Source: Gammaproteobacteria bacterium
Lineage (GTDB): Bacteria; Pseudomonadota; Gammaproteobacteria; S012-40
Direction: 5' to 3'
Length of the DNA: 64,000 nucleotides
Assembly (NCBI GenBank): GCA_029881255.1
Contig: JAOUMY010000005.1
Span: 1-64,000 of the forward strand
Shown: in pieces, positions 1-7,957 of the stretch
Layout: each line of letters begins with the position of its first letter
Position numbering within the stretch: the stretch's first letter is position 1
Notes under the pieces: generated by a model
Databases searched by the model: none
Seen by the model: only the letters and a program-made list of their open reading frames with translations
What the model was told of the DNA's origin: nothing
Made by a program: the position numbers and the translations under genes

Positions 1-558
1 TGCTGGTGGTGGTGCTGGTGGTGGTGCTGGTGCCGGTGCCGGTGCTGGCGCAGGAGCTGGTGCGCCCCCACCTCCGCCATGGTGTCCGCCTGCTGCTGGT
101 GCTGGTGCTGGTGCCGGGGTTGGCGCTGGAGCCGGCGCTGGTGCTGGTGCTGGCGTTGGTGCCGGGGTTGGCGCTGGAACTGGAGCCGGTGCAGGTGCAG
201 GTGCAGGTGCGGGCATGGGGTTAGCTGGCGCAGGCATCGGAGCCGGTGCTGCTGGAGCCGGAGCCGGAGCCGGGGCAGGAGTTGTTGGGGCAGGAGCAGG
301 TGCAGGCGCATGGTGAAATACTTCAACTAGCCCAGTACCGCTTTGCGTCGCCGTTATTGCGACACTTGTCGAATTCCCCGTTGGTACTACTGATCTTTTC
401 GATTTACCGGATACGGGTTGCTCTTTGGTGTTGCCGCCAGGAACAGATTCCGCGCAACCAGTGGCAACGCCAATGGATAGCATTCCTGCAATGAGTAACT
501 TAATTTGGTCTAGAAACTTCCGACTGACGCATCGGAATGATAGAAAACAGCGCTTCAT
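1..558 (-). CDS. Pro/Ala-rich lipoprotein, 3' end outside window
   Basis: The minus-strand frame opens with ATG at 558, behind a GAGGGAA-type ribosome site, and has no stop before the window edge, so the gene is cut. An N-terminal hydrophobic stretch ends in a lipobox (GVATGC, Cys about residue 35), so an exported lipid-anchored protein is expected. After a Ser/Thr/Gly-rich region of about 50 residues, the protein becomes almost pure Ala-Pro dipeptides with a short Gly-His insert (GGHHGGGGG). The Ala-Pro run would be a stiff extended spacer, like those that lift a domain through peptidoglycan. The functional domain, if any, lies outside the window. Function is not recognised. The skewed GGT/GCT composition of the plus strand here is only the complement of Pro/Ala codons. 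Confidence 0.75.
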   Translation of the reverse strand, partial: MKRCFLSFRCVSRKFLDQIKLLIAGMLSIGVATGCAESVPGGNTKEQPVSGKSKRSVVPTGNSTSVAITATQSGTGLVEVFHHAPAPAPAPTTPAPAPAPAPAAPAPMPAPANPMPAPAPAPAPAPVPAPTPAPTPAPAPAPAPAPTPAPAPAPAAGGHHGGGGGAPAPAPAPAPAPAPPPAPPPA

Positions 559-701
559 GGCGTTCCCTCGTCCTTTTATTCCCCAGGTATATTCTTGTTT
601 TTGCTTATTGACTCGATAGAGTGTCGCTAATTATAGGTTTCCGACTGACTATATTCAATGTGGGGTTTTGTAAATGTCACGAACTAGACGCTTTTTCGCC
701 A

Positions 702-2450
702 TCAGGCCCTCTTTTCCTGGGCCACCGCATAGTTCAAAGGCAAAACACAGTAAAAGGTACTACCCTTTCCTGGCGTAGACTCAAAGTTTACCTCGCCATG
801 CATTCCTTTCACCAATGACTGCGTAATACTCAGACCCAAGCCGGTCCCATACGCTTTCCTGGAATCCGATCCATCGGCCCGCGCAAATCGCATAAAAATC
901 CTATCTCTGAAACTTTCTGGTACACCGCAACCATGATCTTTCACATAGATTCTTACGGTGTCGTGCTGCCTCTCCGCGCCAATGTGAACAACGCATCCCG
1001 CATCAGAAAATTTGCACGCATTGGATATCAAATTGGAAAGCACCTGCATCATACGATCGATATCTACATATACAGTGATATCATCTTCCAAATAGTTTAC
1101 TTCCAATTGAATTTTATGTTGAGTTGCATATGCGGCATTGCTTTCGACAGCGGCTACGAGTAATGAATTTACGCCATGCTCGCCAAAATCATACACAATT
1201 TTACCGGATTCCATTTTTTCCATATCCAGTATTTCATTAATGAGCACCAGTAATCGCTTGGAGTTTGATAGCGCAATACGCAACATCTTACCTTCTTCTT
1301 CACCGACATTTCCGACCACGCCGGCCAGAAGTAAATCCAGCGAGCCTTTGATAGAGGTAATCGGCGTTCTCAATTCATGACTCACCGTTGAGATAAATTC
1401 TTTCTTTATACGATCGACTTTTATGCGCTCAGAAATATCCCGTATCGTTCCGACAAAATAAGTGTTACCTTCAATAGTTACGTCACTGACACTAATTTCG
1501 ATAGGAAATACTTCGCCGTTTTTACGAATCGCATCCAACTGTCGACCTATACCAATACTTATCTGCTCTTTAGTATCACGATAATTCATCAAATAGCCGT
1601 CGTGTGTAGAACTCGCAGCATCATCCATTAACATGTTGACACGATTTCCGACCATTTCATCTTCGCTATATCCGAATATGTCCTGCATACTTTGATTGAC
1701 CGAAACGATCACACCTTTGGCATCAATTGTTATAACGCCGTCACTTACCGTATTCAATACCGTTTGTACCCGCGTCGCGTTATCGATCAATTCCTTTTGC
1801 GTATTATTGAGACTCATACTCATTTCGGAAAACGCCGATACCAGACTGGCAATCTCGTTGTTGCGACTGGTGGGTAAGGCAAACCCAAACCGCCCTTTTT
1901 GCAGCTTACGGGTTGCTTCAACCAAAGCTGATACCGGTTTACGAATAGTTCTATCCATAAGAAATATCAACACAGCAGAGCTCAGTAGCAACAATCCCAT
2001 AATCATCCAGGAGAGTTGGCTCAGCGCGCTATTTTCCACGGCGATTACTTCCGACATATCCACGCCGATTTTTAACTTCCCGAGTAATTGCTCCCCAAGC
2101 ACAATATCCTGCTCTATATATAAAAGATTTTCAGGTGGCACATAGCTCTCGTCCATCGCCGCAGACAAAGGATATAAAGTCCTTCCGTCGATATTCTTCA
2201 GCATGACTTCTTTCCACAACCTGTGGACACTCAACTGTTCATCGAGCATTTCATAGACCTGTGAAAGCTGTCTTTTCAATAACGGAGAAACTAGCGCTGA
2301 TGCGACGGCAGAGGAGACACGAGATTCTGAAGTGACAATTCTTTCTTCGATATGTTGGCTATATTGTGGCTTCCAGTACAGGAATATGTAGCCACTCAGA
2401 ACGCTAATCTGAGCCGCGAACATCAGAATGATTAGCGCTCGCAATTTCAT
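702..2450 (-). CDS. Membrane PAS-domain sensor histidine kinase (orphan)
   Basis: A 582-residue two-pass sensor kinase. Transmembrane segments lie at about 5-25 and 147-165 and enclose a periplasmic sensor domain of about 120 residues. A HAMP-like linker follows (about 166-222), then one PAS domain (about 225-343). The HisKA dimerisation domain carries the HELRTP H-box (phospho-acceptor His about 358). The HATPase has a visible N box (NLISNACKFS) and G boxes (DHGCGV, GTGLGLS). It lies 14 bp after the PhnD-like gene on the same strand, so the two are probably co-transcribed. No response regulator gene is adjacent, so its partner must be encoded elsewhere. The binding protein next door may present the ligand to the periplasmic domain; that is inference. 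Confidence 0.93.
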   Translation of the reverse strand: MKLRALIILMFAAQISVLSGYIFLYWKPQYSQHIEERIVTSESRVSSAVASALVSPLLKRQLSQVYEMLDEQLSVHRLWKEVMLKNIDGRTLYPLSAAMDESYVPPENLLYIEQDIVLGEQLLGKLKIGVDMSEVIAVENSALSQLSWMIMGLLLLSSAVLIFLMDRTIRKPVSALVEATRKLQKGRFGFALPTSRNNEIASLVSAFSEMSMSLNNTQKELIDNATRVQTVLNTVSDGVITIDAKGVIVSVNQSMQDIFGYSEDEMVGNRVNMLMDDAASSTHDGYLMNYRDTKEQISIGIGRQLDAIRKNGEVFPIEISVSDVTIEGNTYFVGTIRDISERIKVDRIKKEFISTVSHELRTPITSIKGSLDLLLAGVVGNVGEEEGKMLRIALSNSKRLLVLINEILDMEKMESGKIVYDFGEHGVNSLLVAAVESNAAYATQHKIQLEVNYLEDDITVYVDIDRMMQVLSNLISNACKFSDAGCVVHIGAERQHDTVRIYVKDHGCGVPESFRDRIFMRFARADGSDSRKAYGTGLGLSITQSLVKGMHGEVNFESTPGKGSTFYCVLPLNYAVAQEKRA

Positions 2451-2464
2451 AATTTTTCATTCAA

Positions 2465-3277
2465 CTAATCGATACGCATAGAACTAATTTTGGCGTATTC
2501 TTTCATCTTGGCGAGGCCGACCTGGCTTATCGGTACTTTGGCATATAATTCTTTTCCATTCTGCCTGTCTCCCAGTTCCAAAATAGCTGCCTTCAGTCGT
2601 TCTACTGCCTTATCAGACATGCGTGGATGAACCGCAATTGGATGTGGAGGATAGGCATCGGTCTCGTAGAGTATATGCAAGGCATCCTGCAACTTTGGAC
2701 TCTGTTGACGCAATGTACGCAAGACGCCTCCACCGGCATCCGTCATTCCCAAAACCACATTCAAATAGACAGAGTCGTGATTACCAACAAAGATGGACTT
2801 CATTTCTATATTATGTCGATTCTGTAGCTCGAAGCGTGTTAGCTGCGATGCCCCAAAAGCATTCGGCGCAGGCAAAGCGAGCTGTTTACCACGCAGTTGA
2901 TCCAAGGTCGTGATACCGCCATTTTTCTTCACCACGATGATTCCGCGTAATGAACGTGATACGTCTTTCACAATGGGGAGGTAACCTTGCACTTTATTGG
3001 CAACAGTAATGTGATATGGGTTGAGATAAACAATATCGAAGTTTCCAGATTGAAAACTCGATTCAAATTCCGGAATATTTGCCGACTGCATTAGTTCAAG
3101 TTCATAGCCGGTCATTTCGCCGAGCGCGTGCAAAATCGGTTGCCACACGCTATGCAATTGCCGCGCATCATATTGAGGGACAACGCCGACAGTAAACTTT
3201 TCCTGCGCGCTTGCGACTGTGATCGAGGACAACAAAAGTAGTCCCACGCACGTAAAGAAGTCGCTAAATTGTTTCAA
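2465..3277 (-). CDS. PhnD-like periplasmic phosphonate/phosphite-type binding protein
   Basis: A 270-residue periplasmic substrate-binding protein of the PhnD/SsuA type II fold. A signal peptide ends at about residue 24 (VASA-Q). The opening FTVGVVPQYDA, the central FDIVYLNPYH and the hinge region GKQLALPAPNAFGAS match the phosphate/phosphite/phosphonate ABC binding-protein family. The start codon is TTG, chosen because AAGGAAATATT lies directly before it. No ABC permease or ATPase gene is next to it. Instead it precedes a sensor kinase gene in the same operon, so it more likely acts as a sensory binding protein than as part of a transporter. The operon diverges from the spondin genes, and the GTGA array lies between them. 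Confidence 0.88.
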   Translation of the reverse strand: MKQFSDFFTCVGLLLLSSITVASAQEKFTVGVVPQYDARQLHSVWQPILHALGEMTGYELELMQSANIPEFESSFQSGNFDIVYLNPYHITVANKVQGYLPIVKDVSRSLRGIIVVKKNGGITTLDQLRGKQLALPAPNAFGASQLTRFELQNRHNIEMKSIFVGNHDSVYLNVVLGMTDAGGGVLRTLRQQSPKLQDALHILYETDAYPPHPIAVHPRMSDKAVERLKAAILELGDRQNGKELYAKVPISQVGLAKMKEYAKISSMRID

Positions 3278-3383
3278 AATATTTCCTTAATTTATTACAC
3301 TTTTCCGATCTTTACTTATCGGTATAACTGCAAACACAAATAAGTCGTAATTACTGGTCTTATTTATCTTCCCCTCGATAGTC

Positions 3384-3437
3384 GTGATAATTTTGTGATA
3401 ACTCGGTGATGATCACGTGAATGCCTCCTCCTAGTAT
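3384..3437 (+). promoter_or_regulatory. Four-copy 11-bp GTGA direct-repeat operator plus -10 box
   Basis: Four direct repeats start at 3384 (GTGATAATTTT), 3395 (GTGATAACTCG), 3406 (GTGATGATCAC) and 3417 (GTGAATGCCTC), exactly 11 bp apart. A -10-like TAGTAT follows at 3432-3437, 15 bp after the start of the last repeat. No TTGACA-like -35 is present, as expected for an activator-dependent promoter. The spacing of one helical turn is typical of OmpR/PhoB-family response regulators (known for the family). The same layout recurs before msrA and bufA1. The site may also act on the divergent PhnD/kinase operon. Confidence 0.7.
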
Positions 3438-3481
3438 GGCTTCGTCAATCTATTCAATTGCGTATCTTTTACGGAGGTAAT

Positions 3482-4189
3482 ATGAAATACAAATCACAGA
3501 TTCTACTGAGTGCTCTCGGGCTTGCGCTGACGGCTCAATCCGCGTCCGCTGCCGATGTATCGGTCAATATCACCAATCTGAGTCACGGTAACCATTTCAC
3601 GCCTTTGTTGGTTACAGCGCACGACACCATGACGCATCTGTTTCAAGAGGGAATGGCGGCATCGGCAAACCTGCGTGCGATGGCTGAGTGCGGAGACATC
3701 TCCGGACTGCTAAGCGATGCTGGCGGTGCCGATATGGATACCGTAGAAAACCCGGCCATGGGTCTACTCGCACCCGGAGCAAATGCCACGGCTATGTTGA
3801 TGACCAATAGCACAAACACAAAACTATCAGTAGTTGCGATGATACTGCCGACTAACGATGGTTTTGTCGGCGTAGACAGCCTGGACATACCGCAAACAGC
3901 GGGTACTTATACCTATTATCTGAATGGCTACGATGCCGGTACGGAAGCAAACGATGAAACACTGCCTGGTACCGATTGCGCTCCTGGTGTCGCTGGTATT
4001 CCTGCAGCGCCAAACGGCGACGGTGGAATGAATGGCTCCGGCGTAGCTATGGCCGACAGCAATACAACAGTACACATTCATCGCGGTGTTTTAGGCGATA
4101 GCGACGCAAGCGCTGGCAAGAGCGACCTGGATAGCAGCATCCATCGTTGGCAGAACCCGATTGCAAAACTTGTCATCACAGTGCAATAA
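3482..4189 (+). CDS. Spondin-domain exported protein 1
   Basis: A 235-residue protein with a Sec signal peptide (cleavage near SASA-AD, residue 24), followed by a single Spondin_N-like domain. Family hallmarks are VSVNITNLSHGNHFTP near the start, a LLAPGANA stretch, the GYDAGTEANDE segment and the closing HRWQNPIAKLVITVQ. The ATG at 3482 is preferred over an upstream in-frame start because GGAGGTAAT sits directly before it. Bacterial spondin-domain proteins are exported, but their role is poorly known. It forms a two-gene operon with the next spondin gene, 12 bp downstream, under the four-copy GTGA array. Shared operators suggest a function linked to msrA and the bufferins. Confidence 0.88.
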   Translation: MKYKSQILLSALGLALTAQSASAADVSVNITNLSHGNHFTPLLVTAHDTMTHLFQEGMAASANLRAMAECGDISGLLSDAGGADMDTVENPAMGLLAPGANATAMLMTNSTNTKLSVVAMILPTNDGFVGVDSLDIPQTAGTYTYYLNGYDAGTEANDETLPGTDCAPGVAGIPAAPNGDGGMNGSGVAMADSNTTVHIHRGVLGDSDASAGKSDLDSSIHRWQNPIAKLVITVQ

Positions 4190-4201
4190 ACCGGAGGTCT
4201 T

Positions 4202-4912
4202 ATGAAACGACTTTTAAGTACAAGTCTGTTGGGACTGACAAGCCTGACAATGGGCGCGTGTTTTCACAGTGATGACAATATGGAAAATGGGCATAGCCAC
4301 GAAGCCATGTATGAAGTCAGCATTGTGAATCTCAGCAACCACCAGGTACTCACGCCGCCGGCGGTGATCATACACGATAACACCTATAAGCCGTGGCAAC
4401 TCGGTCACGCCTCGTCTGTCGCATTGGAAAAACTGGCAGAAGGCGGTGATACCACCGACTTCGTCGCGGAAGCGATGATGCACAATGGCGTGTACACAAC
4501 AAAGGTGATTAGTGCGGCACCTATCGCACCGGGGGCGTCATCTAAGGCAACACTGAGTACAGAACATGGTGCATCACTCTCTCTCAGTCTGGCGAGCATG
4601 TTGGCCAATACCAATGATGCCTTTACTGGTATCAACAGTGCGGATATCGCAACGCTCGCTCAAGGTGAGTCAATAGAGATGCTTGCACACGTGTATGACG
4701 CAGGCACAGAAGCCAACACCGAAGCCATGGGTACTATTCCTGGACCGGCCGACGGCGGCACCGGATTTGATGCTATGCGCGATGATCTGATTGATGCCAT
4801 TGTGGTGCATGCCGGCGTTGTCAGCAAAGACGATGGACTCAGCACATCGGTACTGGATGAATCCCATCGTTGGAATGGACCCGTTGCCAGGATCGTAATC
4901 ACGCGGATATAA
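4202..4912 (+). CDS. Spondin-domain lipoprotein 2
   Basis: A 236-residue paralogue of the preceding gene. It has a lipoprotein signal (TMGAC, Cys about 20) in place of a cleavable signal peptide. The spondin-type motifs are kept: YEVSIVNLSNHQVLTPP, APIAPGASSKA, YDAGTEANTE and HRWNGPVARIVI. A histidine-rich segment (HSDDNMENGHSHE) follows the lipid-anchored Cys and could bind metal; this is inference. The pairing suggests one soluble periplasmic copy and one membrane-anchored copy working together. AGGTCTT lies just before the ATG. A strong terminator follows directly after the stop, so the operon has two genes. Confidence 0.87.
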   Translation: MKRLLSTSLLGLTSLTMGACFHSDDNMENGHSHEAMYEVSIVNLSNHQVLTPPAVIIHDNTYKPWQLGHASSVALEKLAEGGDTTDFVAEAMMHNGVYTTKVISAAPIAPGASSKATLSTEHGASLSLSLASMLANTNDAFTGINSADIATLAQGESIEMLAHVYDAGTEANTEAMGTIPGPADGGTGFDAMRDDLIDAIVVHAGVVSKDDGLSTSVLDESHRWNGPVARIVITRI

Positions 4913-4920
4913 CACTCGTA

Positions 4921-4950
4921 GTGAGGGGGTTATCCCCTCACTTTCTTTTC
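4921..4950 (+). terminator. Rho-independent terminator of spondin operon
   Basis: Perfect 8-bp stem GTGAGGGG/CCCCTCAC (4921-4928 and 4934-4941) with a 5-nt loop, followed by the T-rich tail TTTCTTTTC. It lies 8 bp after the second spondin stop codon. Confidence 0.9.
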
Positions 4951-5010
4951 CCCTACCCTGGATTTATACCCGGATAAGCGCCTGAATCGGGCAAAATCGC
5001 TGTCTTCTGT

Positions 5011-5016
5011 TATAAT
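5011..5016 (+). promoter_or_regulatory. Candidate sigma-70 -10 box for ppiC operon
   Basis: A perfect TATAAT lies 39 bp before the ppiC-like ATG and downstream of the spondin terminator, where a new promoter is expected. No clear -35 hexamer is visible at normal spacing, so support is moderate. Confidence 0.5.
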
Positions 5017-5054
5017 CCCCCCGCTTAAATAAAACACGTCAATAGGGGATTTGT

Positions 5055-5336
5055 ATGACTAGCGCAACCGCACGCCATATTCTGGTATCGACAGAACAAG
5101 AATGTAGTGATTTAAAAGCACAAATTGAAGACGGCGCAGATTTCGGTGATATCGCCCGCCAATATTCTTCCTGCCCATCAGGCGCGCAAGGTGGAGACCT
5201 GGGTGAATTCGGTCCAGGTATGATGGTACCTGAATTTGACAAAGTCGTATTCAGCGCAGAAGTGGGAACCGTACAAGGCCCTGTACGCACGCAGTTCGGC
5301 TATCACTTACTGGAAGTCACCAGCCGCACCGAATAG
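5055..5336 (+). CDS. ppiC: Parvulin-type peptidyl-prolyl isomerase
   Basis: A 93-residue single-domain parvulin without a signal peptide, so cytoplasmic. It isomerises Xaa-Pro bonds. Family features are ARHILV at the start, the YSSCPSGAQGGDLGEFGPGMM loop region, FSAEVGTVQGPVRTQFGYHLL and a terminal EVTSRTE. The length matches E. coli PpiC (about 93 residues). GGGGAT precedes the ATG. It heads a run of four closely spaced genes (gaps of 8, 9 and 4 bp) with three small unknown proteins, probably one operon. Confidence 0.93.
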   Translation: MTSATARHILVSTEQECSDLKAQIEDGADFGDIARQYSSCPSGAQGGDLGEFGPGMMVPEFDKVVFSAEVGTVQGPVRTQFGYHLLEVTSRTE

Positions 5337-5344
5337 TTGTTTGT

Positions 5345-5743
5345 ATGCAGATCGTTCTTATCATCAGCACCGCAATCCTTGCGCTAGCCCTGGTCTTTTT
5401 TCTATCGCTGCGTCGACGTTATAACGCCGCCATGAATGTCATCATGGCGCGCTATACCTTCGACCGACTCAATCGAAATCAACAGGCACAGATCAAGGAA
5501 GTGGCGCAGCAACTGGTCAAGCAACGCGGACTCAACATCGAGGGCTATGCCCACGATGTCGAACGATACGGATGGTATGCGCAGGCCATGCGCCAGCTCA
5601 GCATTCCATCGAAACTGCCAGAGAATCCAAAATGGCATGTCATCGCTAATCCGACAAAGGCCTTAAAGCGCCGTGATTTTCTGATCGGATTTGTCAGCGG
5701 CCTGGTCAAGCAACATTATTCCATCGATATACAATTGTCCTGA
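5345..5743 (+). CDS. Small membrane-anchored protein of unknown function
   Basis: A 132-residue protein I do not recognise. One N-terminal transmembrane helix (about 3-22) is followed by a basic RRRY, which suggests a cytoplasmic C-terminal domain. That domain is rich in charged helices (for example DRLNRNQQAQIKEVAQQLVKQ) and ends with a second mildly hydrophobic stretch (FLIGFVSGLVKQ). It starts 8 bp after ppiC and probably shares its transcript. The ribosome site is weak, so translation may be coupled to ppiC. Confidence 0.7.
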   Translation: MQIVLIISTAILALALVFFLSLRRRYNAAMNVIMARYTFDRLNRNQQAQIKEVAQQLVKQRGLNIEGYAHDVERYGWYAQAMRQLSIPSKLPENPKWHVIANPTKALKRRDFLIGFVSGLVKQHYSIDIQLS

Positions 5744-5752
5744 AGGTGTAAT

Positions 5753-5986
5753 ATGCCCTACTACGTATTCAAATATGAAAATTCTGAAATGGCGCGACTC
5801 CAGCCCATGGAATTACTCGAACAGTTTGATGCCTTTAAAGAGGCATCGAACTACGCCAAAACCAAACGTGCTGAACTCGAATCCACCTCGAATATGATTA
5901 TCAAAGTCATGTTTGGGGAAAACCAGGTTTCTGCAGAAGAACAATTGCGCGAAAAACGCGATCCGCGACCGACAGGCGAGGAATAA
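5753..5986 (+). CDS. Small conserved-looking protein of unknown function
   Basis: A 77-residue soluble protein with no signal peptide. Its start, MPYYVFKYENSEMARL, resembles small conserved hypothetical proteins in which an N-terminal beta strand precedes a charged helix (FDAFKEASNYAKTKRAE). The C-terminus is strongly charged (EEQLREKRDPRPTGEE). GAAGGTG sits before the ATG. It lies in the ppiC cluster, 9 bp after the previous gene. Function is unknown. Confidence 0.72.
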   Translation: MPYYVFKYENSEMARLQPMELLEQFDAFKEASNYAKTKRAELESTSNMIIKVMFGENQVSAEEQLREKRDPRPTGEE

Positions 5987-5990
5987 AATT

Positions 5991-6311
5991 ATGATACTTG
6001 CGGTACAAATTGATGAGCAGACTTACGATGTTGATGTTCCGAAAGAGCTGATTAAAGACGCCGAAGAATTTTATCGCAAGATAGACGAGGACATGGATGA
6101 GGGCTGGCAATTAGGCCGTGACTGGATATCACGTCCTGATGCGCTGCAACGCTGCCAAATCGTCGCTGATAAAATACTGGATGGCTTCGAAAAGGAAAAC
6201 GAACAACTCGTTATAATGATGTGCGGTTATATTCTGAGTCGCATGCCGTCGGCTCGACAAATCAATATCGATACCAACGGCGAAGCTGCGAAGACAGAAA
6301 TTATTACCTGA
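5991..6311 (+). CDS. Small acidic protein of unknown function
   Basis: A 106-residue acidic protein. The ATG at 5991 is chosen because GGCGAGGAA lies just before it; a longer in-frame start at 5913 would overlap the upstream gene by 74 bp. It opens with a short beta strand pair (MILAVQIDEQTYDVDVPK) followed by acidic helices (DAEEFYRKIDEDMDEGWQLG). It is the last gene of the ppiC cluster, 4 bp after its neighbour. I do not recognise a family with certainty. Confidence 0.72.
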   Translation: MILAVQIDEQTYDVDVPKELIKDAEEFYRKIDEDMDEGWQLGRDWISRPDALQRCQIVADKILDGFEKENEQLVIMMCGYILSRMPSARQINIDTNGEAAKTEIIT

Positions 6312-6336
6312 CCAGCCTTTCGGCCGGTGCTAAATC

Positions 6337-6741
6337 TTATTGGTGACTCGCCTTTACCTTGATCGCATTGTCTTTGATGTAGCTGACAATGTCATGCACC
6401 TGCTTTTCATTCAATTCACTACGAAACGGGGGCATGAACTCGCTCAGGCCATGGGGCCCGCCGCCATCGAGGATAACACCGACCAGATAATCATGTGGAC
6501 GATCGATGTAAAAACCGACGGTCAGATTTGATGGTGGCCTACTCCCCTGTTTGATATAAATACTCGCCATTCTGCCCTGTCCATCGAGCTTGGGCCCGTG
6601 ACATCTATCGCAATAGTTGGTATACAGCTTCTTCCCTTCAGCGATACTGGCCTGGTTCAACTCTCCTGCATAGGCATTTAAGCCGGAAAACCCCAGCAAT
6701 ACCGTTATAGAAATTGCCAGATAAAAAAGTCTTTGTGTCAT
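6337..6741 (-). CDS. Periplasmic monohaem cytochrome c
   Basis: A 134-residue class I c-type cytochrome. It has a signal peptide (cleavage near NAYA-G, about residue 25), one haem site CDRCH (about 43-47) and a methionine ligand in the EFMPPF segment (about 103). The C-terminal helix QVHDIVSYIKDNA is the usual packing helix of the fold. It would act as a small periplasmic electron carrier or a detached cytochrome subunit. It is convergent with the preceding small gene and divergent from selD, with no oxidase or dehydrogenase gene nearby, so the redox partner is unknown. Confidence 0.9.
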   Translation of the reverse strand: MTQRLFYLAISITVLLGFSGLNAYAGELNQASIAEGKKLYTNYCDRCHGPKLDGQGRMASIYIKQGSRPPSNLTVGFYIDRPHDYLVGVILDGGGPHGLSEFMPPFRSELNEKQVHDIVSYIKDNAIKVKASHQ

Positions 6742-6885
6742 CTCCCTGGTCCCTGTTGGTTTAGTAAGCGTTTCAAGAACTGACAGTCAGCAATTTTCAA
6801 ACCAGTTACCCAGGTTAGCATTCATTCATCCTTCACGGCATTTTTCAGGCTATAATCGCCCATCTCGCGAAACGGATGACACCAG

Positions 6886-7956
6886 ATGACAGGGCAAAAT
6901 ACCAACGCAAACAACAAAATTCGCATGACGGAATACAGTCATGGCTCAGGCTGTGGTTGCAAAATCGCGCCACGACTGTTGGAAGATATACTCCGCACCG
7001 AAACTCCCGGGCCAATATACCCTGAATTACTGGTGGGATATGACACCCGCGACGACGCTGCCGTCTATGATACCGGCAACGGTTTTTCCGTCATCAGCAC
7101 CACCGACTTTTTCATGCCTATCGTGGACGATCCCTTTGAATTTGGACAAATTGCCGCCACCAACGCGATTAGCGATGTCTACGCCATGGGCGGCAAACCG
7201 CTGATGGCAATCTCCATATTTGGCTGGCCGATAGACAAACTCGGTCCCGAGGTTGCCAGTCAGGTGATTGAAGGCGGACGACACGCTTGTCGACTGGCCG
7301 GAATTCCCCTCGCCGGTGGTCATTCTATAGACTGTCCTGAACCGATATTCGGCCTTGCCGTTACCGGTCAAGTGGAAAACCAGCACATCAAGCGCAATGA
7401 CAAGGCAACAGCGGGATGCAAACTCTATCTAACCAAGCCGCTGGGCATTGGCATATTGACCACAGCACAAAAAAAGAAATTGCTTGATGCCCGCCACGCA
7501 CGACTGGCGCCGGAAACCATGTGCCAACTAAACAAGGCGGGCAGTACTTTTGGAAAACTCGACTGCGTAAAGGCCATGACCGATGTCACCGGATTTGGTT
7601 TGATGGGGCATTTGAGTGAGATGTGTGAGGGTAGCGGTCTGCGCGCCATTATCCGCTACGAAGATGTACCAAAACTCGCAGAGGTGGAACATTACCTCGC
7701 CCTCGGTTGTTCGCCCGGTGGCGCGCAACGCAATTTTGATAGTTACGGTCACAAGCTTGCGCCGATGACTGAACAACAACAAAAAATTCTATGTGATCCG
7801 CAGACATCGGGTGGATTGCTGGTCGCCGTCAGCACTGAAGGCGAAGCCGAATTTTTACGCGTTGCCGATCAAGAAGGTTTATCCCTTAGCGCGATCGGTG
7901 AGTTGTGCGCAGACCTTCCTGACGATGACGGGCATGTTTTGATCAAAGTGGTTTAG
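6886..7956 (+). CDS. selD: Selenide, water dikinase (selenophosphate synthase)
   Basis: A 356-residue SelD, which makes selenophosphate from selenide and ATP. The N-terminal [11 protein letters not shown] motif carries the catalytic pair Cys23 and Lys26 (E. coli Cys17/Lys20). It is an ordinary Cys form, not a selenocysteine form. ATP and metal-binding segments include [31 protein letters not shown] and [11 protein letters not shown]. Selenophosphate can feed tRNA selenouridine or selenocysteine. The next gene, 1 bp away, is selU, so tRNA selenation is the clear local use. A TATAAT at 6851-6856 is the likely -10 box. Confidence 0.97.
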   Translation: MTGQNTNANNKIRMTEYSHGSGCGCKIAPRLLEDILRTETPGPIYPELLVGYDTRDDAAVYDTGNGFSVISTTDFFMPIVDDPFEFGQIAATNAISDVYAMGGKPLMAISIFGWPIDKLGPEVASQVIEGGRHACRLAGIPLAGGHSIDCPEPIFGLAVTGQVENQHIKRNDKATAGCKLYLTKPLGIGILTTAQKKKLLDARHARLAPETMCQLNKAGSTFGKLDCVKAMTDVTGFGLMGHLSEMCEGSGLRAIIRYEDVPKLAEVEHYLALGCSPGGAQRNFDSYGHKLAPMTEQQQKILCDPQTSGGLLVAVSTEGEAEFLRVADQEGLSLSAIGELCADLPDDDGHVLIKVV

Positions 7957-7957
7957 T

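Noticed and set aside
6-494. Plus-strand frames rich in Val/Leu/Cys/Trp at the window start
   Set aside because: They are the complement of the Ala-Pro codon tract of the minus-strand lipoprotein. Their composition is unnatural and they lack ribosome sites.
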